From Ctena decussata (Eukaryota > Mollusca > Bivalvia > Lucinida > Lucinidae): a stretch of 64,000 nt of DNA. Position 1 is the stretch's first letter, and each line of letters opens with the position of its first letter. Below the pieces are notes generated by a model. It searched no databases and was not told where the DNA came from. It worked only from the letters and a program-made list of their open reading frames with translations. Location of the stretch: positions 23,561,903 to 23,625,902 of the forward strand of contig OZ022506.1 of the NCBI GenBank assembly GCA_963989385.1. The letters run 5' to 3'. This document shows, one piece after another, positions 9,690-20,999 of this stretch. A program made the position numbers and the translations under genes.

Positions 9690-10261
9690 AGGGATCATTT
9701 TCTGGCGCGATTTCGCGATATTCTCGCATTTTTTTACACGAAATCGCATAAAAGTTCGCTGATTGAGAAAAAAAATCGCACCGAGAAATTCTTTCAATTC
9801 GCACCGTGTTTTTCTGTTTTCGCACATGCGGACCATTTCGGTACATTTGGATTGTTTTGTAGGCTTTGGTTTCCGGAAATGTTTGGCGCCAAACGACTTG
9901 CATAACATATGCGGGTAACCAGCATGGTCTATGTCACTGCAAAGCTTCTTGCAAAAATCTGCTATCAGTGTTTCATATTTGCAAGGGCTTTTGTAGTTCA
10001 TTGCCAAATGGAGTCTTCAAAGGCGGAAACGAAAAAAAAAAAAGGAAAATTGATATCGGCCAAAACGAGCCGAGAGGGCATTTTGAGATATTTCTGCTCC
10101 ACTGTAGAGACCTTTGCTACCCCACTATCTGCCTTCCCAGACTCCGCGACTGAGAAAGTGGATAAACAAGCTGAAAACCCAGTAGGGGGTGGGGGGGGGG
10201 GGTGTCGACGAAAATAATAACAAGTGGGGGGGGGGGGGGGGGGTCGACAAAAATAATAACA
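9690..10261. other. Uncertain region with TTCGCGATTTCGCG repeats and poly-G runs
   Basis: 9690-9830 is rich in short palindromic TTTCGCGATATTCTCGCAT-like motifs; a similar style recurs near 46970-47050. Frames exist on both strands (for example 9633-10007 minus) but overlap, have no recognised domain and are probably chance or transposon debris. 10184-10261 contains two poly-G runs (14 and 17 G) separated by a repeated TCGAC(A/G)AAAATAATAAC unit. Confidence 0.45.
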
Positions 10262-10512
10262 GCAAGGCCCCTGTCAAATCACACTTCTAATTATCAACCA
10301 GTCAGATTTCTTGATAATTTATTCTTACAATTTCAGAAACTGAATGGCACTGTTTGCAAAGATGGGGCATATCCACGTTCAGCATGATAAGAGTTAATTA
10401 CTGTAATGTTCCTAAATTTTTGACAGCCAAAGAAATTACTGTAAACCTAAATTTCAAACAGACCTGAGGTTCTACCTACCATACAGTAATGCCTACAAAA
10501 GATGCAGGTGGA

Positions 10513-10575
10513 ATGGCAAACAGTGAAGACCCTAATCTAGGAGCAGTCTGGTCTGGGTCTGCACTGTTTGCCCAG
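10513..10575. repeat. Short dyad element (CAAACAGTG type)
   Basis: GGCAAACAGTGAAGACC and GGTCTGCACTGTTTGCC form inverted arms about 60 bp apart. Related sequences occur near 12055, 15100-15172, 25871-25930, 29101-29175, 38000, 41533, 49945 and 52165, making this a dispersed tiny foldback family. Confidence 0.65.
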
Positions 10576-10739
10576 ACATATCTGTCAAAAAACTTGGGGT
10601 CATTACGGTATGAGATAAACTGTTTGAAAGTTGATATTTGATCATTTTAATGAAATTATTTTCCTTCATACATTGTTGGAAATAAACAAAACCTAATTTC
10701 TTTAAATTAACCATTATGATTTATATTTCATGCACTGAA

Positions 10740-10870
10740 AAGAATCAACAGGAACTGAAATTTTCTCACTAACTTTGACCCAGTTAGAGAAAAAATCTCA
10801 TCAGAATTGAAAATCTCTCATTAATTTTGACCTAATGGGATTTTTTATCTCACAAAAATCTTGGGCCAGA
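10740..10870. repeat. Two-unit ~50 bp tandem repeat
   Basis: TCTCACTAACTTTGACC and TCTCATTAATTTTGACC start two diverged units. Nothing else recognised from 10576 to 10901. Confidence 0.55.
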
Positions 10871-11068
10871 ATAATCCCTGTAGTTGCCTCATAAGACTTA
10901 TTTACAAAACGGGAGTCCAATGTTTTATTGTAAGTAACTAGTTTATGTTATCTATTTATTTATATTCCGTATTACTCCTAATTGTTGCGATCTAATAAAT
11001 GCCTTCCATTGATCTTTTTATTGACGAATGCATTGCCAACGATTGAACGAATGATTAGATCACGGTGG

Positions 11069-11305
11069 TTGGTTGGTTGTTTTGGGTTTAACGGCCCTTT
11101 GAGACAGTATTTCAGTCTATATCGGGCCATCTCCCAAAGAGAGGGAGAAAGAAGAGAGAAATGATAGACGAGAGAAAGAATGTCCAAACCCCCACCCACA
11201 CCTACTGCAAGCACAGTAGGCCCTTGCCATACTACTATTCAAATAAGTAGGACGCCCCGGCACTGGAAGTTACACGCAGCACCTTTGCACCACCCAACCA
11301 CCCCC
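11069..11305 (-). mobile_element. SINE S-B, full copy with 13 bp target duplication
   Basis: TAGATCACGGTGG is repeated exactly on both sides (11056-11068 and 11306-11318). The left end is the inverse of the CAACCAACC tail and the right end is the inverse of the head (GGGGGTGGTTGGGTGGTGC). Block A has the site only once (near 150-160), which confirms insertion after duplication. Two identical 5' halves occur at 40557 and 44092. A tRNA head is not obvious, so its RNA origin is undetermined. Confidence 0.9.
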
Positions 11306-11323
11306 TAGATCACGGTGGATTAG

Positions 11324-11442
11324 TTTAAACAATATTTTATTCGCATATACATACAAACAGCAATTGTACTATTACAAACAACAAGTAATATATGCAAATG
11401 GGATTCAGAAAAAAGTCAACAGACTTATCTAAATCTGTATCC
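11324..11442 (-). mobile_element. 5'-truncated LINE-type 3' end, 119 bp
   Basis: CACGGTGGATTAG is duplicated exactly at 11311-11323 and 11443-11455, so the 119 bp between are an insertion. Read on the minus strand it ends CGAATAAAATATTGTTTAAA, which resembles a retroposon 3' tail with a polyadenylation-like AATAAA. No coding sequence survives. It inserted in or next to the target duplication of the SINE, so the two events are ordered in time. Confidence 0.75.
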
Positions 11443-13333
11443 CACGGTGGATTAGATTTACTTAAAGTCGCAAAGTACATTTATAGTAACAAAACAACAT
11501 GAGCTCTTGATGAGCTTTTGAAATATCCAGGCCCTTGTGGTGTAGACCCATATATGATTAGAAGTAACATAACTACAGTGGACTCGACAGTATCGGATCA
11601 AGTTCAATAAAACTCCCGTTTTGTTGTATGTGAAAGCTAAAAGTATGTATGTTACGACACAAAACAATTGCAAAATATCCCTTCTATCTATCCATGTCAA
11701 AATATTTACGAAATTTATTCCTTTAAGGGCAGATAACCTTTGCAGACTTACGGGAGGGTCCTGCGACAGTAACGAATCAGGTGCGACAGTATCGGATCAT
11801 ATGATATTATTTTATAGGAGAGTTTCTCCGAGGCATTCTGACAACCTTCTTAGCTTCAATAATTTTGCTACATAAAGAGTTGGACCTATTAAACTCTCTG
11901 AGGAAACTTTTACGGCCTTTCAACGATATCTTCATGTGGTCCTTCACCAGCAACGGTTTTGTCTATTAAATAAAAGTTGAATGTATACAAAACTACAAGC
12001 ATGCCATTAATTCTTAACTCAGTAATACCCTGTGCCTCATAGCATGGAACTACTCAAACAGTAAAGATCATAAACTGCCTTTGCAAAGTGTAGACCCTGA
12101 TAAGACCGTGGTGTCTGATCACGATCAACAAATTTACGTCGATTTTCCGCCTTAACGATATTTCAGTGCAATCAGTGTATAAACACTACATGGTCATTCA
12201 ACGAGTTCTCTGGCATTAATCTGAGTCTACACAGTGTACAGATGTCAATCGGATGAATGCCAGTCATTATTGGGTTCACATACATGCGAGCTGATCTCGA
12301 ATGTTTAGCAGAAGCTTGGTTGTGCTACGCATAACCTTCATTATCATACGCTAGAATGTGGGGCTTGGGATGGGGGATATTTTACAAAAAGGATGTTGTC
12401 TTAGTTTTAAACTGATTTTCTTTGACAAAAGACACAGCAGCCACTCAGGTAGTTGATTTATGATTTGTTTTCATCATCAGACCATACATCTAACATGCAG
12501 TTTCCAGCTGAGGCCTGTATTTCAGTTCAAATTATATAATGATCCGTTACTGTCGCACATCGGTGCCTCACTTTTCAAGTCTTTAGTTTCATCAAAATAC
12601 TGGGATGTCACAAAAATAATGACTGCCTGCAATTTTAGGGATGCCAGGACACATTACAAAACAAAATTGGTTTCAATCGCCTAATGATAAAATAGTTTAA
12701 AGACCTGGATTTTTGTCATTAGTAAGTTATGTAATCCTTATCTAATCCAATAAACAGTCTCCTGTGGCTAAGCTGTCTTCTCCAGACCAGTGTCCCAGCA
12801 GTCTCTTACGGAGGCCCGAAATGGGGGAAATCAATAACAGAAATACCTTGTTTTAATTACTGGCATTAATATTCATCAAAGTTTGATGTAGAAAATCATT
12901 TTAGATACATATATTCTGGTAATGTTTACAAAATCTTAAGTTCACATCTATCCCTTTTCACAATCAAAATTCATTATGAGAGAAGCCAAAATAAAATAAT
13001 GTACTCTGCATGAGGAAACAAAATACTGATAATGATAAATCCATAGTTGTCAAATTGCAGTCTAAAACCAACAAAACTACAGTGTCAGGTCTTGTAAAAA
13101 CAAATGAACTTTAACCAATTCACTGTTTTCAAAGGTGTGAAAACATGTTTAATGTCACCAAACTGCTTGAAACATTGGTTTCACAATCTTAACACATTGA
13201 AGTCTTTTGGGTCTCTGATGTGACCCTTGAAACAAAATTTCATCTTCAAATCTTGCATTTTTTTTCTTCTTGAGATTATTACATGTATAATGGCTAATGT
13301 ATTAAATTACAGAGCATTTGACTCACTTCACAT

Positions 13334-13365
13334 ACACACACAAAAATAAATAAATAAATAAAAAT
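13334..13365. repeat. (AAAT)n simple repeat
   Basis: AAATAAATAAAT run inside the Tigger-like element, in an AT-rich stretch. Confidence 0.85.
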
Positions 13366-13536
13366 TAAATTATAAAAATTAAGAACATAAAATTAAAAAT
13401 AACATATTGAAATATATATAAAAAAAAGTTAAATTATTTAGTGACGATACAAGACAACATTTGTAAAATAAGTTCAATTATTTTTTTTTCTTTCTTCCTT
13501 AAGTTCTTTTTTTATTCAGTTTATTTTACCTTTCCT

Positions 13537-13538
<2 letters not shown>

Positions 13539-13570
<32 letters not shown>
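13539..13570. repeat. Poly-T run, 32 bases
   Basis: Uninterrupted T run inside the Tigger-like element; possibly the inverted poly-A tail of an old retroposon, but no body is recognisable next to it. Confidence 0.9.
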
Positions 13571-13571
<1 letters not shown>

Positions 13572-14283
13572 AATTAATATTTGAGTTTTCTTTGACTGCT
13601 TATCAGCAAATTATATTTTACAAATTACAGAATATATTGTTCTTATCTCATACATTTTGACTGATGCAAGAATTTATCCCACTAGAGCCCCATAGGCAGG
13701 CAGTGGTTTCAGCACTGCATTGTTTTATGACCCTAATAAATGAGGTGATTAGGAGGTGCCTTTGATTTTCTTATCACTTGTTTATTGGAGGGGATTAGAT
13801 TGGGGGGGGGTCAAAATGATAGAACAAAATCCAGCCCTTTAAATAACCGAAATCTATCTTGGGGGTAATGAGCAATAGGCAAAATGCAAGCGCCGCTGAA
13901 GAGGGGCCAAGCTTTTCAACAACTCTGATTTGTTTCTCAGCCGCAGATTTCGATCGAATTTTTCACCCTGCACTTTGCCATTGGTCGAACTTGATGACTG
14001 TAATATAATGGTTAAAAATATTTGCTTCATTTGTGAGAAAAATGGGTGAAAACCTAAGAGTGATCCGATACTGTTGATGATCCGATACTGTCGAGTCCAC
14101 TGTACCTCAGTCTGCCAGTTGAAGGCTAAAGTAGTGATATTAAATATCTGGTGGTTGTATGTCTATCTCATCAAAGTCCACGAAATATTTCATGCATTTC
14201 ACAGCTAGTAATGACAATGTGCATCTACTTTTCTTATGGCAGTGGATACAGTAACATACGCCTATTCCCTGAGGCTAGGAGTA

Positions 14284-14580
14284 GGTCTATTTTCTATTCT
14301 ATTCTATCCCATAACCTTACTAGGTCGTTGGGGCACCACAGATGACCTCGAAACAATCCCTTTCCACCTTGTCCCGTCTTCAGCTGCCCTAGTTGAGCTG
14401 GCAATATCCCTTCCTGGCCACTCCTTGATATTGTCTCACTACCTCTTCTTCCGTCTACTTCTTCTTTTTCCTTTTGCTGTGTCCAGAAGAATCGTCTTTG
14501 CTAAACCAGAAGACCTTGAGATGTGGCCAATCCACCTTAGTTTCCGTTTCTTCATCTGGCAGAATATTCGTATTTGATAC
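14284..14580 (-). mobile_element. LINE ORF2 C-terminal fragment and tail
   Basis: On the minus strand the sequence can be read in shifting frames as KRKLRWIGHISRSSG, then a KGKRRRGR-like basic stretch, then VVPQRP. These are features of the C-terminus of RTE/BovB-like LINE proteins. The 3' end finishes in GATAGAATAGAATAGAA, a microsatellite-like tail, at 14284, exactly where homology with block A breaks. It may be the 3' end of the LINE at 17691-20985 separated by later insertions, or a separate copy. Confidence 0.6.
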
Positions 14581-15390
14581 TGACCATTGATTTCTTACAG
14601 CTATACAGGTAGATTCTCCGGATATCCTTCGGCAGTTCTCCGAAACTAGACGACAGCAGGCGATAATCGCAGGTGTCAAATTAATCCCTAAGGCTAAATA
14701 CTCTTATCTCCGTCATGATAACAATTTGATCTTTATGGCTTTTTAACTGAATTTCTTTACCGAGTCAGTTGATGAAAATCTAATTTCGGTAGAATGGGTA
14801 GGTATAATATATGAGTCAGTCTTACAACTCAACTTCTTTTTTTGGGGGAGATAATTATAACATTATACGAAAGAAGACAACTTGTATACTGTGATTAAAG
14901 GACTAGTTCATTTTTGAGTCTTTATTTCGTATCGTAGGTGAAATTTCAAACCGAACAAACAACAATATGATTTCTTTAAGTTTGTACTTCGGGGAATAAA
15001 TAAATAAAGAAAGAAAGAAATAAATCGAAGAGTATATGAAAGTAACCAGGTGATAAATAAAGTAACCCATTAATGCCTGGCGTCCCATATATAGAGCATA
15101 GGCAAACAGCGCAGACCAAGATCAGACGCAGGAAAACACGGCGTCTTAACAGGCTCTACACTGTTTGCATTACACAAATGGGTATTTCTCCTATAAAAAC
15201 GATAAGTATAAACTAAACCAGACACCCCTTAATTGACTTCTGGACCCATTCGTTTGATAGGGATAGAACATTCCACTGGGCAAAAATGGGTTAATCAATG
15301 AAATAAACAAATGTTCTATATTTGATGTCTTAATTTTAAATAGTAAAAATTCTGTATTTTAATTCCTTCATTTCAACTACAGTTATTTCA
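14581..15390. other. Unassigned repeat-rich spacer
   Basis: Contains a dyad element of the CAAACAGCG type at about 15098-15172. Otherwise no gene or element recognised. Not present in block A. Confidence 0.4.
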
Positions 15391-15594
15391 GAGGACTCCG
15401 GGTTGCTCAGTGGGTTAGGCACTGGCTTACTGTTCAAGCGGACCCGGGTTCGAGCCCCGCTTGAGGCGAGAATCTTTTCAGCCGTAAAAGGCGTTCCATT
15501 GCACACAGCCTTTCATAATCACTCTGCCGTCGTCTTGATATGACTGAAATACTGTTGAACAGGACGTAAAATCACAAATCATCCATCCATCATC
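15391..15594 (+). mobile_element. SINE S-A, copy 2, with target duplication
   Basis: AGTTATTTCA is duplicated at 15381-15390 and 15595-15604. The head GTTGCTCAGTGGGTTAGGC and B-box GGTTCGAGCCCCG are followed by the same body and CATC tail as at 2138-2340. Confidence 0.9.
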
Positions 15595-15860
15595 AGTTAT
15601 TTCATGATTTTTTCTATGCGCCCTGACATATAGTTTTGAGTATTATATATTAATCTCAAGCCTTTCACCCTATATTAATTTCAATGTAATAATAAGAAAA
15701 TAAAAGGTAAATTATCATTCGTTTCATTAACCCCATGTTTGTAAAATCTCGCCATTTATCGAGATAAGACGCGTCATTTGAGCGTTAGGCGCATGGGCGG
15801 AAACAATGTGAAAAGGGTCTTTTCCCAGATTGCCTTCGTCGTCTTTAGACAACATATATT

Positions 15861-16092
15861 TGACCGCGACAAAACACAATATACAAAGTGGCATGTGCGC
15901 TAAGCGAAGACTCAGATCAGTCTGGGCATCCGCCAAGTATGATGAGTCTTCGCTGTAGGCATGTAGGTAGCTTTGACCCTAAGCTACCTTTTAAGCGCAT
16001 CGTGGAGACTCTAATCAGAATGGGCGAAGGTCCAGGCGGATCTGAGTCTTCGCTGGTCGCACATGTCACTTTGTTTTGTCATGTCACGGCTC
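15861..16092. mobile_element. Palindromic MITE family A, copy 4
   Basis: Left end ACCGCGACAAAACACAA and right end TTTTGTCATGTCACGGCTC are decayed family termini. GCGAAGACTCAGATCAGTC, GTAGGTAGC and GATCTGAGTCTTCGCTGG are conserved in between. Confidence 0.8.
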
Positions 16093-17690
16093 ATTTATTG
16101 CAACACGGTAGTGTGGACGCGTGCCGTGTCATATGTATTGTTTATTTAACGATGAATACCCCAGTTACATAAATGGACACAGAGTAATAATCGAATTTAA
16201 GCCTTGTTTATAACATATGAGAAAACAAAAACGTGTTAACATGAAGACCGTCTGTAAAAAAACAAAAAAACTCAACGCTCCAAAAGTATACAGTTTTCTG
16301 GTTCTTATGACCAAAACTGTACTACATCTAAAATTCGCCGATTAATTTCCAAATCCAAACAACAAATAAGCAACTTATGTACCAAAGCAGGCATCCCTTG
16401 CAAAAAATGAGAAATAAAGAATAAATTAAAAAAAGATACTGCAAAATAACATTACAAAATTAAAAAATAAGAAATAAATAAAGAAAAAAAATGACAATAA
16501 AAAAATCATTAACTTGTTAATTTAAAGACAACTAGATAACAAAATTTCATAAAGTTCATAATAAACAGAAGTAGTAAAACTGTTTTGCTAACATACTTAT
16601 GATTTTAAGGCGAATCCAGACAATGATTACAGATACATGGAGAGAGAGAGAGAGACATGGAATGAGACGGAGAGAGAGAGAGAGAGAGAGAGATACTTAG
16701 TGTGGTTCTTAGCCTCGCAAAAATAATCGTTAATGAGCAACTACTGAGCAAAAGCTAAATTTCGAAACACGCCGACATTAATTTACTAATTGGCATTATA
16801 CAATCGTAAGATAATTGTCTTTCAATTCGGCACAAGTGATATAAATTATTTCAGAAGTTAAAAGAAGATTGCCGATCGACTTTTCGTCTTCATGTTAAGC
16901 TAATTAGACCGGATCAAAGACTGAAATTTGATTATGTTTGCGTCAATTATTTTTCAGACGCGCGGCTTTAATTTCATTCTTACATCAGAAAACTTTGGTC
17001 AACATTATAGGGCAGCTCTGGACCAGAGAATAAAAAAAATATTCTTCCAACTTTATGTTTCAAGCAGGCTGGATGAACCTACATTTGCATAATTTAGCTA
17101 CTTGAAAATTCATTACTACAGTATCCAATCATAAATCGTGTATCATACTCTTTCATACATATAATCTTCGCCCAAGGCTATTACCTGATAGCCGCGTCGT
17201 GTATCGCCGAAGTTTTGACGGGAACGCACGGAAACGACCGGCATACATAAATCATTAATTAAAATTTGAACAAATAATGAAAAAAGATCATTTTATCATT
17301 TAGCTAGACTATTAAAAATTACATCAGATGAAAATATATTTTTTCTTCTAATCTGATCCATTTGTGATGCATAACATTTTGTATCAATTTGATTCTAAAT
17401 AAGCGGTCGAATTCGTGTTCCCTAGTTGTTTTGCGGAGATTTTGTTATTTGTTTAATTATATTATATACCTCTAGATAATCACCCAGAAAAGACCATTTT
17501 GTACTAATGCTAGAATCAAAATTAAAACACAACATTAAGGATGAAGAATTTTACTTTCTCATACCGTTTGTGATGTAAAAATATATTAAGAATAATTAAA
17601 GTTATTAAGTGATAATGAAATTTCCCCATAATACCCGTGTATACCAAATTGGTTCACACCTGTAGAAGTACAAGTACGCAGTTTCTTCAC
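16093..17690. other. Unassigned AT-rich spacer with GA microsatellite
   Basis: GA runs occupy about 16640-16654 and 16669-16693. The rest shows no coding frame, no known repeat and no homology to block A. It lies between two LINE pieces and is probably inserted or unrelated sequence. Confidence 0.45.
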
Positions 17691-20600
17691 TATGTGACCA
17701 GCGTCAGTAGTTCATCATATTCTCCAATGGCTGCTTGGATCTTCTTGCGAACCTCCTCATTGGTTATATGGTCCTTGTACGAAATGTTCAGTAACCTTCG
17801 GTAGCATCTCATCTTAAAGGCCTGCGTTCTTCTCTCTAACTCTGCTGTCAAGGTCCACGATTCAAAGGCATACAGAAATATGGAAATGACAGGGAGCGCA
17901 TAAGCTTCACCTTTGATCCAAGAGATATGTTGTTATCACTCCAAATTGGTTTCAGCTTGGTAAGAGCTGAATTGGCTTGTGCAATCCTTGAGAGAACCTC
18001 CTTTTTTGAGCCATCATCTGAGACAAGGTATTTGGAGCTGTTTACAGTACCCAGCTTCTGCCCTTTTACCTTGATCTCCCCCTGAATACTATCTGCGCTG
18101 TTTGTCATCAGTTTGGTCTTCTCAGCACTGATCTCCATCTTATACATTGTGCAGGTTTGGTCGAGACTTTCAACTAGAGCTTCTAGTTCCTGCTCTTCCT
18201 CAGCTAGAGCGTCTTTGTCATCGGCAAACCGCAGATTGGTAATGCTTCTGTCGCCTATGCTAACCTTTCCGTCATGTTCTTCCAGAACATCAGACATGAT
18301 CCATTCAAGAAATGTTGAAGAGGGTGGATGACAGAAGACATCATTGTCTTACTCCAACTGTTGTTCTGAACCATTCTCCTGTGCTGCCATTTATCAGGAC
18401 TGCACTTGTAGCCTTGTAGTATAGCTGTTCAGTGGTGCCAACTAGATTTGCACTTATATTGTACTTCCGCATGGTGCCCATAAGGCTGCATGCCATACCC
18501 TGTCAAGGCTTTTTTGAAATCAGTGAAGACATGGTATAGATTCTGCTGATGTTGGAGATAGTTTTCTCACAGGATTCTAAGGTTAAAGATCTGTTCTGTG
18601 GTGCTCCTTCCTGCTCGGAACCCAGCCTGTTCTTCAGCGATTATCTCTTCGGCTGTGGTTTAAGGCTGTTCAAGATGACATTCAGCATGACTTTGCTTGA
18701 ATGTCTGATGAGGCTGATGGTTCTGTAGTTCTGGCAGAGCTGTAACTTGCCATTTTGGGAGCGTAATAATCAGCGACTGAGTCCATGGGGTATGCCATTC
18801 TTCTGTTCTCCAGATCCTGTTACAGATATCTGTTAAAACATCAATCATGACCTCCCCGCCAGCTTGAACAAGTTTATGCTGGAATATTATCAACTCCGGC
18901 AGATTTCCCCTTGTTTAGTGCTGCTACTGCCATCTCAACTTCCTCATGAAGGATCGGTTGTTGATCTTCTGGGGGTTGATTGCAGTCCAGAACCGCATTG
19001 TCACCGTATGTCTCATGGTTGTATAGTTCTGAGCAAAATTCTGTCCATCTGCTGAGAATCTCTTGTTCCTCTATAACGCATTTCCCAGACTTGTCCTGGA
19101 TAGTTGTGGATCTACCCTGATTCCTTGAAGTTAGATCCTTCACCAGCTGCTTTCTTGCTGTTTTTGTTCAGGCAAGTTTCAATCTCCTCGCACTGACTAG
19201 CCTATCCAGTCCTCCTTCGCTTTCTTCACTGCCTTTTGAATCCTCTTGTTTGCTTCCCTGTATTTTTCTTCTCCTCCTGCTTCAAACCTCTTCTTCTTCA
19301 AATTTCTCCTCTCATCACAGAGGTCGAGAACATCTCTGGTGACACAGGGCTTTTTCCTGCGACGCTCCTTCCCAATTATCTCACTGAATGCCTCAGACAC
19401 TACTGTATTATAGGTGGCAATCATGGTATATATGTCCATGTCATCATCCCTCAGACCAATGAGTGGTGCAAATTTCCCTCCTATTGTTGCTTAAAAAGTG
19501 CATGCCACATCTGGGTCCCTTAGCTTCTCAAGATCAAACTTTAGCCTTGGCTGGGGTGGCTTTCTAGCCTTCTTCAGACGAACTCGGAAGGTCTTCATCA
19601 CCAGGTCATGGTCACTTCCTATGTCTGCTCCGGGAAAACTCCTTGTCCTATGGATGTTGACTCCTGATCGGAAGCGCTTCCTCACCAAGATGTAATAGTC
19701 TGATTGAGGTGTTTCCCATCTGGACTGTGCCATGTCCATCTTCTTGATGGTTTGTGAGGGCCAAGGGTGTTTGTCAGTACAAGGCTGTTACAGGTTGCAA
19801 ACTCTAGAAGTCTGAGACCTCTCTCATTTGTCTCGACATTGCAGTAGGGTTCACAAACGTTTTCCCAGTCTGCCTGAGTGTGCATCCTTTCCAACTTTAG
19901 CATTCCAATCCCCTTGTACAACTATGATTTCCTGGAGTTGCTGGTAGAAGTGATCTACCTCATTGTCGTCATGCCCAGATGTTGGTGCATAAACCTGTAT
20001 GATGGTGATATTGAAAGGAGCTGCTCTCAGGCGAATTGAAATCAGTCTGCTTGAGACTAGTCGCCATCCCAAGACAGTCTCACCATATCATTATGCACAA
20101 GAAATCCAACCCCATTCTCATATTTGTCCTCTTCTCCTCTGAAATAAACCTTGTGTCTGTCATCTGTTGATATCTCACCAAAGATTTTCCAGCGCATCTC
20201 ACAGAGCCCCAGTATGTTCCAGTGATACCTGTCCATTGCAAGTGTCATCTCCTGAGCGTTCCCAGCTGGCCTCAGAGTCCTTACGTTCCAGGTTCCAATT
20301 GAGATGTTCTCCCTACCTCTGAACTTCTTAATCTGTGTTACACCAGTTGCATACTTGTCACCTACGTCCCGGTATCCAACAGTAGGCGCTGTCATTGTTA
20401 ACCCGGGCTGCGACCGATCCGGTATTAAGGTATTATTTAGGTTGTCTACCATGGTGTTTTTAGGGCAGGGTTCAGCCTGACGGAGCCCATCTCTCTTCAG
20501 GCTATATATGTTGACCACAGCCGAAATCCAGGATAATTGTATGGCTCGCCTTGGTCACGAACACATGGCCGTTGACTTCCGCCCTGGCCGTTGACTTCTA

Positions 20601-20985
20601 GGAAGACTGCCGCCCAGTGATGTTGTATTAACACCACCCCTTGTTGACCTATAGGGTTGGGAGACTCACGGAGGTGGGAGCGTCTTATTTCCTCCCATCA
20701 AGTCGTTGACTTGTCCACTGCCTATAATATAAACAACCAGATTCAAAGAGTCAAAGTGATCGGGGCATATCCCTACCTATCAGTGACCCCCTTAATCTAG
20801 CTGTTTCACCATGCTGAGCAAAGCTCGCACGGGTCTAGCTGCTAACTCTTGATTTAGATTTGAGTTCCACTCTTGCCGCTGACTTTTTCTAGGTAGACTT
20901 TCGCCCAGTGGTGCTGTGTTCACAGGTTTGTTAATAGGTTTTGTTTAGAGACCTAGTAATGAACTCCTAGGTGGACTGCCTGCCA
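17691..20985 (-). mobile_element. Dead LINE with endonuclease and reverse transcriptase (RTE/BovB-like)
   Basis: Read on the minus strand: an apurinic-type endonuclease begins with GTWNVRTL and LGLCEMRW (20057-20518), then IQVYAPTS and QGDWNAKVG (19851-20072), SRRWTWHSPDG (19682-19921) and GSDHDLV (19491-19739). A linker follows, then the reverse transcriptase with KGKSAGVDNIPA (18874-19143) and the palm motif RFADDKDAL (17848-18297), and finally RRLLNISYKDH and IGEYDELLTLV near 17700. The domains fall in several frames, so frameshifts and stops have killed the copy. The 5' untranslated part probably runs to about 20985, where homology with block A resumes. The clade call is by similarity of motifs. 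Confidence 0.8.
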
Positions 20986-20999
20986 AGGCTAAGAGGTAA

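Larger units (their letters stand above)
11576..14102. mobile_element. Tigger/pogo-like Tc1-mariner element, non-autonomous, 2.5 kb
   Basis: The ends are CAGTGGACTCGACAGTATCG and its inverse CGATACTGTCGAGTCCACTG. TA flanks both sides (11574-11575 and 14103-14104) and is single at the empty site in block A (263-264). TA target duplication with a CAGTGGAC-type terminus is characteristic of Tigger/pogo elements. Extra GATCCGATACTGT and GCGACAGTATCGGATCA motifs near the ends may be transposase-binding repeats. No transposase frame was found. Confidence 0.85.

Noticed and set aside
9633..10217. Protein-coding exon(s) on either strand
   Set aside because: Overlapping frames on both strands, a poly-G tract at one end and no recognised domain. 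MESSKAETKKKKGK looks like a plausible N-terminus but nothing supports it.
14236..14577. 113-codon plus-strand frame, membrane-like
   Set aside because: It is the antisense of a LINE C-terminus; the hydrophobic look comes from reading basic codons backwards.
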